Notes: generated by a model from the sequence alone, not told the origin. Shown: positions 40,993 to 50,234, numbered from the stretch's first letter. The stretch: 64,000 bases of DNA from Chitinophaga rupis (GCF_900109685.1 NZ_FOBB01000005.1:124001-188000), one strand, 5' to 3'. Program-made: numbers and translations.

Positions 40993-43464
40993 ATGAGCTT
41001 TAATAAATTATTGGAAGAGCAATTAAAGAAATACCTGCCGGATGCAGCGCTACTGGAACAACCGGCATTCAAGCGTTTCCTGGAAGCGGTGAATGAGTCC
41101 TACGAATCTTATGAAAGGGACCGGATGCTGTCCGGCGATGCCGTTAGTATCACCGCATCTGAACAGCGCATGCGGCTGGCCCTGCAAACCATTGAGGATA
41201 ATGTATGGGAATATGATTTTGAACAGCGTAAAATGGTATTTGCGCAGGTAAATAACTCTGTCTTAAAACTACGCCGGCTGGAGTATGTTGATAAAGAAAA
41301 TGAAGAATGGTGGAGAGAGATTTATGAGGAAGATCTGCATATTGCAGTAGATACCTTCCGCAAATATAAGCAGGGCCTCATCAGCAAACATTCCGTTGAA
41401 TACCGTATGCATTGTGCAGATGGCAGTATTAAGTGGATCCTGAACCGGGGCGGCGTAATAAAAAGGGACAGCGAGGGCCAGGTGCTTAAAGTTGTAGGCG
41501 CTATAACGGATATAGATGCGCTCAAGAATATACAGGCAGAGCTGCGGACCACAGCTAACCGCTTATCCAACCTGCTGGCCAGCCTTCAAAGCGGCGTGCT
41601 GGTGGAAGATGAAGCCCGCAGGATCGTTATGGCCAATCAGCAGTTCTGTAGCCTGCTTTCCATACCGGCGCCGCCGGAAGCGCTTATAGGGCTGGATTGC
41701 AGCCAGACGGTTGATCAGTCCAAACACTTATTCAAAAACCCTGAGCTGTTCCTGAACCGGGTAGCGGAGATCCTGGAAGACCGGCAGCCGGTAACGGGCG
41801 AAGAGCTGGAAATGGCCGACGGGCGCATACTGGAAAGATCCTATATCCCCGTATTCCTTGACAATGAACACAAAGGGCATCTGTGGAAATACAATGATAT
41901 TACCAAGCGTAAGCAATCGGAAACTATTATAAGGCTGCAGGAAGAAAAGTACCGGAACATTATTGCCAACATGAACCTGGGGCTGACAGAGGTAGACCTT
42001 GAGGAGCGCATCCTTTATGCTAACCAGAGCTTTTGTGAAATGTCGGGGTATTCCCTGGATGAGCTGATGAATAAGGTCGCTCCCACATTATTCATGGGCA
42101 AGGGCAATGAGCATTTTACCCGGGAAAAGCTGCAGCTGCGCGCCCAGGGCATATCAGACGCTTATGAGCTGGCCGTACGTAATAAAAAAGGGCAGCTGAA
42201 ATGGTGGCTGGTAAGCGGCGCGCCACGTTATAATGATGCGAATGAGCTGGTAGGCTCCATTGGCATACACCTGGATATTACCAGCCACAAACAGCTGGAG
42301 CTGGCTTTAATGGAAGCCCGGCAGGCAGCAGAAGAATCGGCGCATGCCAAAGAAACCTTCCTGGCAAATATGAGCCATGAAATACGTACCCCTATCAGCG
42401 CCATCCTGGGTATGAGCCGGCAGCTGGGTGAAACCAGCCTGGATCAGGAGCAATCCCTTTTCCTGGATAATATTAACAAGGCATCTGAACACCTGCTGGT
42501 GATCATTAACGATATACTGGATATTTCCAAAATAGAAGCAGGCATGCTGCAGCTGGAAAATATTGATTTCCGCCCGGCAGAGCTGGTTGAGCAGGCAATA
42601 ACATTAATGACATTGAGGGCGCAGGAAAAAGGGCTGCTGTTATCAATGAAAATGGAGGCCGGTCCATGGCCTGTGATCATGGGCGATCCTTTCCGCCTGA
42701 AGCAGGTGTTACTGAACCTGCTCAGCAATTCTATAAAGTTTACGGAAAAAGGCGGCGTGCATATAACCTTCAATACCATGAGCTGGCGGGGTAACCAGCT
42801 AACGGCTGTTATTACAGTAGCAGATACCGGCATCGGGATGGATGAGGCAACGCTGAAGAACATTTTCCAGAACTTTACCCAGGGCGATAAGACCACTGCC
42901 CGCAAATACGGTGGTACCGGCCTGGGAATGGCTATCAGCAAACAGCTGGTAGAAATGATGGGCGGCACTATTCAGCTTCAGAGCAAACCAGGCGCAGGCA
43001 CCAGCGTAGTGCTGCGCATACCCTTTGATATAGGCAAAGAAAAGAACATCCCGGTAAAGGAAAAACAGATCATAGACAGCTCCATACTGAAGGACTGCCG
43101 CGTGCTGCTGGCGGAAGACAATGAAATTAACCGGCTGATCGCCTGCAGGATCCTGGAAAAACACGGCCTGGTGGTCACCGCGGTTAATAACGGGCAGGAG
43201 GCCCTGAATGCCATGGCAAAACAACCTTTTGATGTGGTGCTGATGGATATGCAGATGCCGGTTATGGACGGCCTGGAAGCAACCGCATTTATCCGCGCCA
43301 ACATTAGCCGGGATATACCGGTAATTGCCTTAACCGCTAACGCCATAAAGGGGGAGAACGAAAAGTGTATACAGGCAGGCATGAATGATTATATCTCCAA
43401 GCCTTTTGAGCCGTCAACACTGATCAGTACCATTGCACACCTGGTAGGCAAGCAGCTGAAGTAG
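40993..43464 (+). CDS. Hybrid sensor histidine kinase with PAS domains and receiver
   Basis: 823 residues, with no membrane segment or signal peptide, so a cytoplasmic sensor. Three PAS/PAC modules: about 55-185 (RLALQTIEDNVWEYDF ... VVGAITDIDAL), 190-310 and 315-440. HisKA has the phosphorylated His462 (ANMSHEIRTPISAI). The ATPase domain has the N box (VLLNLLSNSIKF), DTGIGM and GGTGLGMAISKQLV. A C-terminal receiver has the acceptor Asp752 (VVLMDMQMPVMDG) and KPF. It passes phosphate internally from His to Asp. No Hpt or response-regulator gene is adjacent. The stimulus is unknown. Confidence 0.95.
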   Translation: MSFNKLLEEQLKKYLPDAALLEQPAFKRFLEAVNESYESYERDRMLSGDAVSITASEQRMRLALQTIEDNVWEYDFEQRKMVFAQVNNSVLKLRRLEYVDKENEEWWREIYEEDLHIAVDTFRKYKQGLISKHSVEYRMHCADGSIKWILNRGGVIKRDSEGQVLKVVGAITDIDALKNIQAELRTTANRLSNLLASLQSGVLVEDEARRIVMANQQFCSLLSIPAPPEALIGLDCSQTVDQSKHLFKNPELFLNRVAEILEDRQPVTGEELEMADGRILERSYIPVFLDNEHKGHLWKYNDITKRKQSETIIRLQEEKYRNIIANMNLGLTEVDLEERILYANQSFCEMSGYSLDELMNKVAPTLFMGKGNEHFTREKLQLRAQGISDAYELAVRNKKGQLKWWLVSGAPRYNDANELVGSIGIHLDITSHKQLELALMEARQAAEESAHAKETFLANMSHEIRTPISAILGMSRQLGETSLDQEQSLFLDNINKASEHLLVIINDILDISKIEAGMLQLENIDFRPAELVEQAITLMTLRAQEKGLLLSMKMEAGPWPVIMGDPFRLKQVLLNLLSNSIKFTEKGGVHITFNTMSWRGNQLTAVITVADTGIGMDEATLKNIFQNFTQGDKTTARKYGGTGLGMAISKQLVEMMGGTIQLQSKPGAGTSVVLRIPFDIGKEKNIPVKEKQIIDSSILKDCRVLLAEDNEINRLIACRILEKHGLVVTAVNNGQEALNAMAKQPFDVVLMDMQMPVMDGLEATAFIRANISRDIPVIALTANAIKGENEKCIQAGMNDYISKPFEPSTLISTIAHLVGKQLK

Positions 43465-43481
43465 GAATATACCCCTTACCG

Positions 43482-44306
43482 TTAGTGTGTAATAAAAATA
43501 GGGTAGGTAAGCGACTGAATAAAAAGATCGGCCTGGCTATGCTGCAGGAAGTTGGAAAGTAAGCTCCTGCCATAAGCTCCCATTACCACCAGCGCATGCC
43601 GCTTTTTAAGCAGGTAGGTGAATAGCTCATTACCCGGTTCCCCTTTTAAAGTAACCACATCTGAATATGCATAGTGATTGCTTAACCACGAAGCGATCAT
43701 TCCCTTTTCATCAGGAGGTAGATCATCATTTTTTACCTGTACTACGGTTCCCCGGGCTTCATTGAGCTCAGGCAACAGGTAAGTGAACTGTTTCATGGCA
43801 AATAAAGCAGCATTACTGCCATCATAACAAAAAACAACTTCCGAAATAGTTGATTTTAATGCAGGGGCAATGATCACGGGGCATTTAGCAGACATAAGCA
43901 GCTGTTTAAGCAATGTGCCGGGTACCTGTTTGGTAGCTCCTATTGCAGCATCTGTAATGATCAGGTCTGCAAAACGGCTTTCTTCTATGAGTGATTCCAT
44001 TAAAGGTCCTTCGAGGTAGCGGGCAGAAACAATTAATCCCTTTTTGTTACAGGTGTTTATAAAATCGCTCATATTTTCTTCAATCTCCTGTCTTTTGCTA
44101 ACATATTCCGGGAGGTCGCCGGCTACAATGCTTTCCACATATGGAAAGCCCAGGGCCTTTTTCAGGACAGGTTTTTCCGCATACCTGGCAGGCTGAAAGA
44201 ACAGTACATGAAACCGGTAGCGGCCTAAACCGGAGAGATAGTGAAAGAAGCTCAGCACATGATCTGTTGGTTGCTCACCGGCCAGTATAAGTATTATCTT
44301 TTCCAT
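43482..44306 (-). CDS. Universal stress protein, tandem UspA domains
   Basis: 274 residues composed of two UspA-like halves. The second has VVFCYDGSNAALFAMKQF and the closing ALVVMGAYGRSLLSNFLQHSQADLFIQSLTYPIFITH, a form of the ATP-binding G-x2-G-x9-G(S/T) loop in which the last position is degenerate. The first half is more diverged (ADLIITDAAIGATKQVPGTLLKQLLMSAKCPVIIAP). It is a cytoplasmic stress-response nucleotide-binding protein. It is divergent from the hydrolase-like gene 44529 and convergent with the histidine kinase. Confidence 0.88.
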   Translation of the reverse strand: MEKIILILAGEQPTDHVLSFFHYLSGLGRYRFHVLFFQPARYAEKPVLKKALGFPYVESIVAGDLPEYVSKRQEIEENMSDFINTCNKKGLIVSARYLEGPLMESLIEESRFADLIITDAAIGATKQVPGTLLKQLLMSAKCPVIIAPALKSTISEVVFCYDGSNAALFAMKQFTYLLPELNEARGTVVQVKNDDLPPDEKGMIASWLSNHYAYSDVVTLKGEPGNELFTYLLKKRHALVVMGAYGRSLLSNFLQHSQADLFIQSLTYPIFITH

Positions 44307-44528
44307 GGTGCTTTTTCCTCAAAACTATACCGCTTAGGGCTGGTGTTCAATGACAACCGTCAGCCGCATACATGATTGTTACCGTGAGCAAATACAGGCA
44401 ATTTCCTGACCAGGATCAGCAGCGCCGTTGTCTGCCGTCATTGAATACAGGTGGCCGTGCCTGTATTTTTACAAAGCGGCGGTTATCATTACCCGCCGCC
44501 AAGCTGTTAAGACTTTAACTGATCTTTT

Positions 44529-45191
44529 ATGAAATGCTTTTTTCATGATACCGTAAAGATCCCGGTGGGCAAGGTTATTCTGGAGGCGGAGCTGACACTG
44601 CCCCGGGGCGCTGAGTCCATCGTGATCTTCAGTCATGCCAGCAGCCGTAGCCGGTTTAGCAGGCGCTATCAAAAAATAGCGCAGGAATTGCAGCAGCATG
44701 GATTTGGCACCCTGCTTTTAGACCTGCTGACAAAAGAGGAGGACATTGCCTATTATTACACGCGCAGTAATATTGAGCTGTTAACCGGCCGGCTTACCGG
44801 GGTTACAGAATGGCTGGAAGGTTTTGCGCCTGCTGCGCATTTAGCCATCGGTTATTTTGCAGCCGGCACGGGTGCCGCCGCCGCATTAAAAGCAGCTTAT
44901 TACCTGCCGCATGTACAGGCAGTGGTATGCCATGGCGGCCGGCCCGATATGGCGGAAGATGTGCTGCCGCTTATAACAACACCGGTAATGCTGATTGCCG
45001 GTGACCTGGATCAGGATATACTGGCGCACAATGTTTTTGCATTTGAAAAACTGCTATGCCGTAAGAAGCTGCTGCGGATAACAGGCGCGGGCCAGCTGTT
45101 CCTGGAAAACAATGCCATGCCGCAGGTAATAACCGGCGCTGTGAGCTGGTTTAACCATTGCCTGAAGATGCAGCATCATCAGCCTTTATAA
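44529..45191 (+). CDS. Dienelactone-hydrolase-like alpha/beta protein lacking catalytic Ser and His
   Basis: 220 residues of alpha/beta-hydrolase fold. Recognisable blocks are VIFSHASSRSRFSRRYQKIAQ (oxyanion region), LLLDLLTKEE, IGYFAAGTGAAAAL (nucleophile elbow), VCHGGRPDMAED and ITGAGQLFLE. Close relatives read GASTGA at the elbow and GATHLFEE at the histidine. Here the nucleophile position is Gly113 and the histidine position Gln189, while Asp161 is kept. So it probably binds but does not hydrolyse. It is followed by the small unknown gene 45230 (38-nt gap) and then a CoA-transferase. Confidence 0.85.
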   Translation: MKCFFHDTVKIPVGKVILEAELTLPRGAESIVIFSHASSRSRFSRRYQKIAQELQQHGFGTLLLDLLTKEEDIAYYYTRSNIELLTGRLTGVTEWLEGFAPAAHLAIGYFAAGTGAAAALKAAYYLPHVQAVVCHGGRPDMAEDVLPLITTPVMLIAGDLDQDILAHNVFAFEKLLCRKKLLRITGAGQLFLENNAMPQVITGAVSWFNHCLKMQHHQPL

Positions 45192-45229
45192 AAGAATGTG
45201 ATCAGGTAACACCACCTAAATCCTGTATT

Positions 45230-45631
45230 ATGAAACTATATGTGAACCAGGGCAGCACACTGGGTGAGATCCAAAAGGACTTCAGGGATATGTACCCCTA
45301 CCTGAAGCTGGAATTTTATAAGCGCATTCAAACCGGTAACCAGAGGGCTTCATCGAGAGACAAGCTGCAGGCTAACTATTTACCGGGGAAAATAAACACC
45401 GGCCGTGTTTATGCAACCATTGATATAAGCCCGCAAAGGAGCGCCGGTGAGCTGGAAAACGACATACTGGATACACTGGGTGTTTGTGCCCAGGTTTTCC
45501 GACGTTCCGGTAATATCTGGATCCAAACTACGGATACGGATAAGTGGAGCCTGCGGCTGCAGAATGAAGAGGGCAGGGCGTCCTACATTTCTATTTCGAC
45601 AGGCGGCGCGCCGCCGGAGGAGGAAGATTAA
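45230..45631 (+). CDS. Conserved hypothetical protein, 133 aa
   Basis: The start is placed at the ATG at 45230 (MKLYVNQGSTLGEIQKDFRDMYPYLKL...), because the longer frame from 45158 overlaps the upstream gene with a non-protein-like N-terminus. The protein is mixed alpha/beta (LEFYKRIQ, YATIDISPQRSAGELENDILDTLG), has one Cys (GVCAQVF), and ends in an acidic tail PPEEED. No known motif is seen. The position 38 nt after the hydrolase-like gene suggests one transcript. It is probably cytoplasmic. Confidence 0.72.
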   Translation: MKLYVNQGSTLGEIQKDFRDMYPYLKLEFYKRIQTGNQRASSRDKLQANYLPGKINTGRVYATIDISPQRSAGELENDILDTLGVCAQVFRRSGNIWIQTTDTDKWSLRLQNEEGRASYISISTGGAPPEEED

Positions 45632-45689
45632 ATACCTGCAGGTACTGTATGCACTATGACGTTGATCAGGCGCCGGTATAATTACTGTC

Positions 45690-45721
45690 ATTGCAGGCGG
45701 GCCGGTTAGCAGGTAGTTTTG
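45690..45721 (+). promoter_or_regulatory. Bacteroidota-type promoter of the CoA-transferase gene
   Basis: TTG (45690-45692), 21 nt, then TAGTTTTG (45714-45721), an exact TAnnTTTG. It covers the alternative ATG at 45719 and so supports translation from 45740. Confidence 0.6.
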
Positions 45722-45739
45722 CATCATAAATTAAACCAT

Positions 45740-47032
45740 ATGCAGGAAGTAATTAATAGTTCATACCAAACAGTAGACAGCGCATTATCCCTCATCAAAA
45801 GCGGCGACCGGGTATTTGTTCACGGCAGCGCAGCTACGCCGCTGGAGCTTGTAAATTCTTTACTGGACCGTGCCGGCGAGCTGCATGACATAGAGCTGGT
45901 ATCCATAAGCACTTACGGAGATATTAACTGGAACCGGCCAGAGGTGCTTAAAAGCTTTTACCTTAATTCCCTTTTTGTATCCGCCAACGTAAGAGGCTGG
46001 GCAAACACCAGCAGCGGTGATTATGTGCCGGTATTTTTAAGTGAGATACCCCGCTTGTTTGAAAAAGGGCCATTGCCTATAGATGTGGCGCTGGTGCAGG
46101 TATCCCCGCCGGACCAGCACGGGTATTGTACCCTAGGCACCTCTGTGGATGCCGCATTAAGCGCGGTACGCAGCGCCAAAAAAGTAATTGCACAGGTAAA
46201 CCCGCTGATGCCAAGGGTACTGGGAGACGGGGTCATTCACCATTCACGTTTCTCCGCTATGGTATGGAAAGCAGCGCCGCTGCCGGAAATAAGCTATACC
46301 GAAAAAATAGACAGCGTTACCAGGGAGATCAGCAAATATGTAGCCGGCCTTATTGAAGACGGTTCTACCCTGCAGCTGGGCATTGGCGGTATACCGGATG
46401 CAGTGCTGGAACAGCTGGTACACCATAAAGGCCTGGGCCTGCATACCGAAATGTTCTCTGACGGTGTAGTGCCCCTGGTTGAAAAGGGGGTGATCACCAA
46501 TGAGCATAAAGAGATACGAAAAGGAAAAATAGTCAGCAGCTTTATACTGGGCACCAGCAAGGTATACGACTTTGTGGATAATAATCCTTATGTAAGCTGC
46601 ATGGATGTTGCGTTTGTAAACGATAGTGATGTGATCCGCAGGAACCCCAAAGTGGTGGCCATTAACAGCGCCATTGAAATTGATTTTACCGGCCAGGTGT
46701 GCGCGGATTCAATTGGTACCTACCAATATTCCGGCATAGGCGGGCAAATGGATTTTATGCGGGGCGCTGCCCTGTCAGAAGGAGGGAAGCCTATTATAGC
46801 GCTGCCTTCTACTACAAAAAAAGGCATTTCCCGTATTGTTCCCTGCCTGAAAGAAGGAGCCGGTGTGGTAACTACGCGCGGGCATGTGCATTATGTGGTA
46901 ACGGAATATGGGGTAGTGAACCTGTATGGGAAAAATATGGAGCAACGGGCTAAGCTGCTTATCAGCATTGCGCATCCTGATCACAGGGAAAGTCTTGAAA
47001 AGGCGTATTTTGAACGCTTTGGTAAATTATAA
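45740..47032 (+). CDS. Acetyl-CoA hydrolase/transferase family (4-hydroxybutyrate CoA-transferase-like)
   Basis: 430 residues from the ATG at 45740. An ATG at 45719 is excluded because it lies inside the -7 box. Two domains: an N-terminal DHGYCTLGTSVDAALSAV region, and a C-terminal domain with LGIGGIPDAVL, the catalytic glutamate Glu237 in LHTEMFSDGVV, and SIGTYQYSGIGGQMDFMRGAALS. It transfers CoA between acyl-CoA and a free acid such as acetate, or hydrolyses acetyl-CoA. It is cytoplasmic and ends at a strong terminator. Clustering with a universal stress protein hints at use under slow-growth or acid-overflow conditions (inference). Confidence 0.92.
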   Translation: MQEVINSSYQTVDSALSLIKSGDRVFVHGSAATPLELVNSLLDRAGELHDIELVSISTYGDINWNRPEVLKSFYLNSLFVSANVRGWANTSSGDYVPVFLSEIPRLFEKGPLPIDVALVQVSPPDQHGYCTLGTSVDAALSAVRSAKKVIAQVNPLMPRVLGDGVIHHSRFSAMVWKAAPLPEISYTEKIDSVTREISKYVAGLIEDGSTLQLGIGGIPDAVLEQLVHHKGLGLHTEMFSDGVVPLVEKGVITNEHKEIRKGKIVSSFILGTSKVYDFVDNNPYVSCMDVAFVNDSDVIRRNPKVVAINSAIEIDFTGQVCADSIGTYQYSGIGGQMDFMRGAALSEGGKPIIALPSTTKKGISRIVPCLKEGAGVVTTRGHVHYVVTEYGVVNLYGKNMEQRAKLLISIAHPDHRESLEKAYFERFGKL

Positions 47033-47057
47033 TGGGTAGTATACTCCAGGAATACAG

Positions 47058-47088
47058 GGGAATTGCTTAACAGCAGTTCCCTTTTTTT
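47058..47088 (+). terminator. Intrinsic terminator
   Basis: A 10-bp stem (47058-47067 with 47072-47081, one G-T), loop TAAC, then seven T. It ends the CoA-transferase gene and slightly overlaps the stop of the convergent YceI gene. Confidence 0.85.
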
Positions 47089-47698
47089 AATTGTATGCAA
47101 TCTTCAGGTACAAATTAAATTCTACATCCAGCAGGTCGTTTGCCCGTATCATGCCGCCCAGCTTACGCGGCGGGGTAAGATTAAAATCAGTGAACTTAAT
47201 CTGCTGGTTGCCGGTGAGATGGATCACCTGCTGCTCATCCCTGGAAATGTGATAATTAATCTGGAATGTTTTTGACACGCCGGCCAGCTCAATGTTCACT
47301 GTGCCGCAGGTTGCTTCCTGCCGCAAGCCAGGCGCAGGGTATTGTTTCAGGGAAACAAATGTAATGGTGAGCCGGGGATGCTCTTTAACCTTTAATGTTT
47401 TGCGCAGATCATTGGTCATAACATTGCTCAGGCAATTAAAATCAGCTACCGGCAGTCCTATAGACCCTGAAAGGGAAACCGCAGCATTTTTACTACAGCT
47501 TCTTTGAATGGTAAGCGTATCGGGGTTGGTATAATCCTGGATGCTGCAGCTAAACTTATTCATGTTGGTGCTGCCGTTCACCCGTAAGGTGCATCCCTTT
47601 GTTATTACCCATTTTTCCGGGGCATTGGTGGCTTCATGCAGCGGCTGCATAGTTGCCAGGCAGGTAAGCAGCGCTAAGGAAAGGTGTTGGATGATCAT
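47087..47698 (-). CDS. YceI-family protein (third gene of the operon)
   Basis: 203 residues from the ATG at 47698 (MIIQHLSLALLTCLATMQPL, a signal peptide). The upstream alternative adds an unlikely N-terminus. The YceI lipocalin-like barrel is visible in WVITKGCTLRVNGSTNMNKFSC, LRKTLKVKEHPRLTITFVSL, GTVNIELAGVSKTFQINYHI and IKFTDFNLTPPRKLGGMIRANDLLDVEFNL. Family members bind isoprenoid-type lipids in the periplasm. It lies behind the porin gene, with a terminator-like hairpin between them, and shares the operon theme with the YceI gene at 49218. Confidence 0.87.
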   Translation of the reverse strand: MIIQHLSLALLTCLATMQPLHEATNAPEKWVITKGCTLRVNGSTNMNKFSCSIQDYTNPDTLTIQRSCSKNAAVSLSGSIGLPVADFNCLSNVMTNDLRKTLKVKEHPRLTITFVSLKQYPAPGLRQEATCGTVNIELAGVSKTFQINYHISRDEQQVIHLTGNQQIKFTDFNLTPPRKLGGMIRANDLLDVEFNLYLKIAYN

Positions 47699-47727
47699 AG
47701 CAAAGAAATTGAACAGGGAATAATAAA

Positions 47728-47759
47728 GAAGGTCAGCACGCAACAGCATCCTGACCTTC
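47728..47759 (-). terminator. Terminator-like hairpin
   Basis: A 9-bp stem GAAGGTCAG / CTGACCTTC (47728-47736 with 47751-47759). TTTATTATT follows on the minus strand and nine T follow on the plus strand. It lies between the porin and the last YceI gene. Confidence 0.7.
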
Positions 47760-47780
47760 TTTTTTTTTATAACCAGGTGC

Positions 47781-49184
47781 TTAGAAGCCTACCGTGGCTT
47801 CAATTACATAACCGTTAAATTTGCCGCCTGCACGGTAGTCGGCAACCGGGAAATCTTTATACTGCTGAATAACATATTCGCCTTTCAGCATTATATTTTT
47901 GGTAAGGAACCATCCGCCTGCAAATGCCAAACGGTCCACGGAAACATTGCCATCGTATTTAATAGCGCCTGCACCCGTGCCTGTAGCATTGTTGGCCAGC
48001 GTTGCACGCACCGCGTTATAACGTACACCCAGGAACACATTTTCTGCTTTAAAGAACCGGTATACTGCATCCACTGCATACTGGCTGGCATTGCGGGTGC
48101 TGGTTTCACGGGCTGTTCTGCCGGATGCGGTTTCATAGGTGCCAAACAGCTCCAGGCCGCGTGCTTTTACAAAACCATTGAACATAAATGCATTCACCTT
48201 TTTGTTGAACCCGGGGTTAAAACGGCCGGAAAAGGCGAGGGGCGTACCTGCGCCGGTGGCGCTGCTGGGATTGGCGGAGTTCAGCTCCATAATGTACTGG
48301 TAGTTAGAGCCGGAACGGTCGCCACCATATAAAGTGTTGCTGCCGCTGCTCTGGTTACCGTAATAAGAGCCGCTTACACGCAAACGGATATCGTCTGTTA
48401 GCTGCCTGTCAAAACCGGCTTTCAGTAAAAGGCTGGGTGATTTATGACGGTCGCCATCCGGGTTTTGCGCAGCATACAGGGAGTCCACATTTCCTTTGAT
48501 CATACCGTTGGTAACACCGATCATACCAAACAGGCCATTCTTCTTTACATATATTTCACCCCCGATCTCTGTTGCGAAAGCGTCCATGATATAACCTTCC
48601 ATAAAGGGATTATACAGTGCATGGCCGCCATCGGTCCGGCGAAAATGCTCATCGCCGTAGTTCACTTCAAAGTGCCCGATCTTAATAGTGGTCACTTTCA
48701 TAATATCGTTCCAGATCTGGCCGTTAAAAGGCAGCTTATCAAATTGTATAAACCCGCCTTTTACCCAGCTTTCATTATGGTGTTTGGAAGACAGGTAAGT
48801 GGTTACATTCAGGCGGATACCATCTGCCAGCTGCACATCCAGGTACAGGTTAGCCTGTGCGGTCTGGAAGCCGGATGTGATGACCTTTAATTTATTACCG
48901 GGTACGATCTCACCGCTGGAATAGGAGCCCACATCGTTTTTTAACGCATCGGGATTTTTATGTTTCAGGTTCTGGAACTGCTGGGTGAAACCAGCGCCGA
49001 ATTTCAGCTTCAGGCCATCAAAGGTGCTAGTAGTATCTTTCGGATCTTCAAAAACATTAATGCCTTGCTGATCGTAGCTGCGCATGTTGGCGATCTTTGG
49101 TTGCCATTGCTGCGCCTTTAATGCCACAGGCAATAATAATATGAGCAGGCAGTAAATAATTGGATTGTGAATAAACGTTTTCAT
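47781..49184 (-). CDS. Outer-membrane porin-like beta-barrel
   Basis: 467 residues. Signal peptide 1-24 (ends ALKAQ). The mature protein shows alternating amphipathic strands (LKLKFGAGFTQQFQNLKHKN, QANLYLDVQLADGIRLNVTTYLSSKHH, GFVKARGLELFGTYETASGRTARE) and a C-terminal aromatic strand GYVIEATVGF. All of these are typical of 16-18-strand porins of Bacteroidota (phosphate-selective porin O/P-like). The substrate is unknown. It is flanked by two YceI genes in one operon (33 nt after 49218), so the set may handle a lipid or polyisoprenoid (inference). Confidence 0.88.
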   Translation of the reverse strand: MKTFIHNPIIYCLLILLLPVALKAQQWQPKIANMRSYDQQGINVFEDPKDTTSTFDGLKLKFGAGFTQQFQNLKHKNPDALKNDVGSYSSGEIVPGNKLKVITSGFQTAQANLYLDVQLADGIRLNVTTYLSSKHHNESWVKGGFIQFDKLPFNGQIWNDIMKVTTIKIGHFEVNYGDEHFRRTDGGHALYNPFMEGYIMDAFATEIGGEIYVKKNGLFGMIGVTNGMIKGNVDSLYAAQNPDGDRHKSPSLLLKAGFDRQLTDDIRLRVSGSYYGNQSSGSNTLYGGDRSGSNYQYIMELNSANPSSATGAGTPLAFSGRFNPGFNKKVNAFMFNGFVKARGLELFGTYETASGRTARETSTRNASQYAVDAVYRFFKAENVFLGVRYNAVRATLANNATGTGAGAIKYDGNVSVDRLAFAGGWFLTKNIMLKGEYVIQQYKDFPVADYRAGGKFNGYVIEATVGF

Positions 49185-49217
49185 ACAATAAAAGGTTTTA
49201 GCAGGGTGATGATGTTT

Positions 49218-49802
49218 TTATTTTTTTAGTGTGAGCTCAAAGCTCACGGTTACGTCGTTTCCGGTTTTAACAGTACCCATCATAAAAGAGGGAGGGTCTA
49301 TGTTAAAAGTTTTCATGCTGATCTTTTTGCTGCCTTTTACAGTAATGCTTTTATCTGCATTCACTTTGGCAGTGGCCAGCAAATCTGTTTCCTGTACGGC
49401 GCCTGCAAGCGTGAGCTTTCCCTGGCATTTAACAGTGCCATCCGGCGTTACAGTTGCAGTGGTAAGCTGGTAGGTAAGCGTGGGCGCCTTATCAGTTTTT
49501 AGCGCTTTGTATGCATTTTTATCCATGCCGCTATGTTCGCTTTTAAGGCTTTGGGCTGGCATGGTAAAACGCAATGCTGTTAAGCCGGTCAGCTGCCCGG
49601 CAGCATCGATAGTAAAGGTGGCGGTACATTCTCCCTGGGACGATTCCATCTTCCAGTCATGCAGGGTAGAGGTACCGTTAACAACAGTATGCACGCCGGG
49701 TGCATGATAATTTACCTGTGCCATTGCCGCGGTTAAGGCCAGCTGCATACAAAAAAGTAATATGCCTGTTTTAATCTTCGTAAGTGAGGGACCTGTTTTC
49801 AT
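49218..49802 (-). CDS. YceI-family protein (first gene of the operon)
   Basis: 194 residues from the ATG at 49802 (MKTGPSLTKIKTGILLFCMQ, then LALTAAMAQ, a signal peptide). Longer starts at 49820 (MHKHKH) or 49865 look less natural. The YceI core is HTVVNGTSTLHDWKMES, ALRFTMPAQSLKSEHSGMDKNAYKALKTDKAPTLTY, GKLTLAGAVQE and KTFNIDPPSFMMGTVKTGNDVTVSFELTL. It is a periplasmic lipocalin-like protein. It heads the YceI-porin-YceI operon. Confidence 0.88.
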   Translation of the reverse strand: MKTGPSLTKIKTGILLFCMQLALTAAMAQVNYHAPGVHTVVNGTSTLHDWKMESSQGECTATFTIDAAGQLTGLTALRFTMPAQSLKSEHSGMDKNAYKALKTDKAPTLTYQLTTATVTPDGTVKCQGKLTLAGAVQETDLLATAKVNADKSITVKGSKKISMKTFNIDPPSFMMGTVKTGNDVTVSFELTLKK

Positions 49803-49941
49803 GTGCTTGTGTTTATGCATGCAAAGAAAGGGAAGGCGTGTGTTGCAAGGAATGACGTGTGTCATAACAAACCTTGATCCTCAACACGAAAAAATGTGAT
49901 TATTATCACCTCATATATACGTAGCCGTTATTTACATAAAT

Positions 49942-49969
49942 AAAAAAGCCGCCGCTGAAAAGCGGCAGC
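49942..49969 (-). terminator. Intrinsic terminator
   Basis: An 8-bp stem (49948-49955 with 49962-49969, one G-U) with loop TTTTCA, then six T and ATTT on the minus strand. The only candidate gene it can serve is the small frame at 50028-50159. Confidence 0.7.
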
Positions 49970-50027
49970 TGTATCAAGTTGCATTTAGGAACCATTATTG
50001 TGGATTGTATGCGATCCCCACAATTTT

Positions 50028-50159
50028 TTATGAGATTGAGATCAGGAGCGCCCTGCGGCCTCCGATCCCATCCTTTTTCATTTCATCAAAAATTGTATTA
50101 ATGTCTCCTGGTTTTGCGCTGTGTATCGTAGCTTTAAAAGCAGATGTAAAGGAACACAT
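50028..50159 (-). CDS. Candidate small protein, 43 aa
   Basis: The frame reads MCSFTSAFKATIHSAKPGDI, then NTIFDEMKKDGIGGRRALLISIS. It lies in the otherwise empty gap between the PUL terminator (50235-50260) and a second, well-formed terminator (49942-49969) on the same strand, which supports a separate short transcript. No family is recognised and no -7 box is evident. The 16-nt unit GGAATGATAGTTRTCA is repeated just upstream (50173-50212). Confidence 0.4.
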   Translation of the reverse strand: MCSFTSAFKATIHSAKPGDINTIFDEMKKDGIGGRRALLISIS

Positions 50160-50234
50160 GGCTGGTGGTTTAAGGAATGATAGTTGTCAATAAACGGAAT
50201 GATAGTTATCAGGAATGGGGCTTTATTAAACGGG

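Noticed and set aside
45719-45739. Earlier start codon for the CoA-transferase
   Set aside because: That ATG lies in the TAGTTTTG -7 box, so it would not be transcribed from the recognised promoter.
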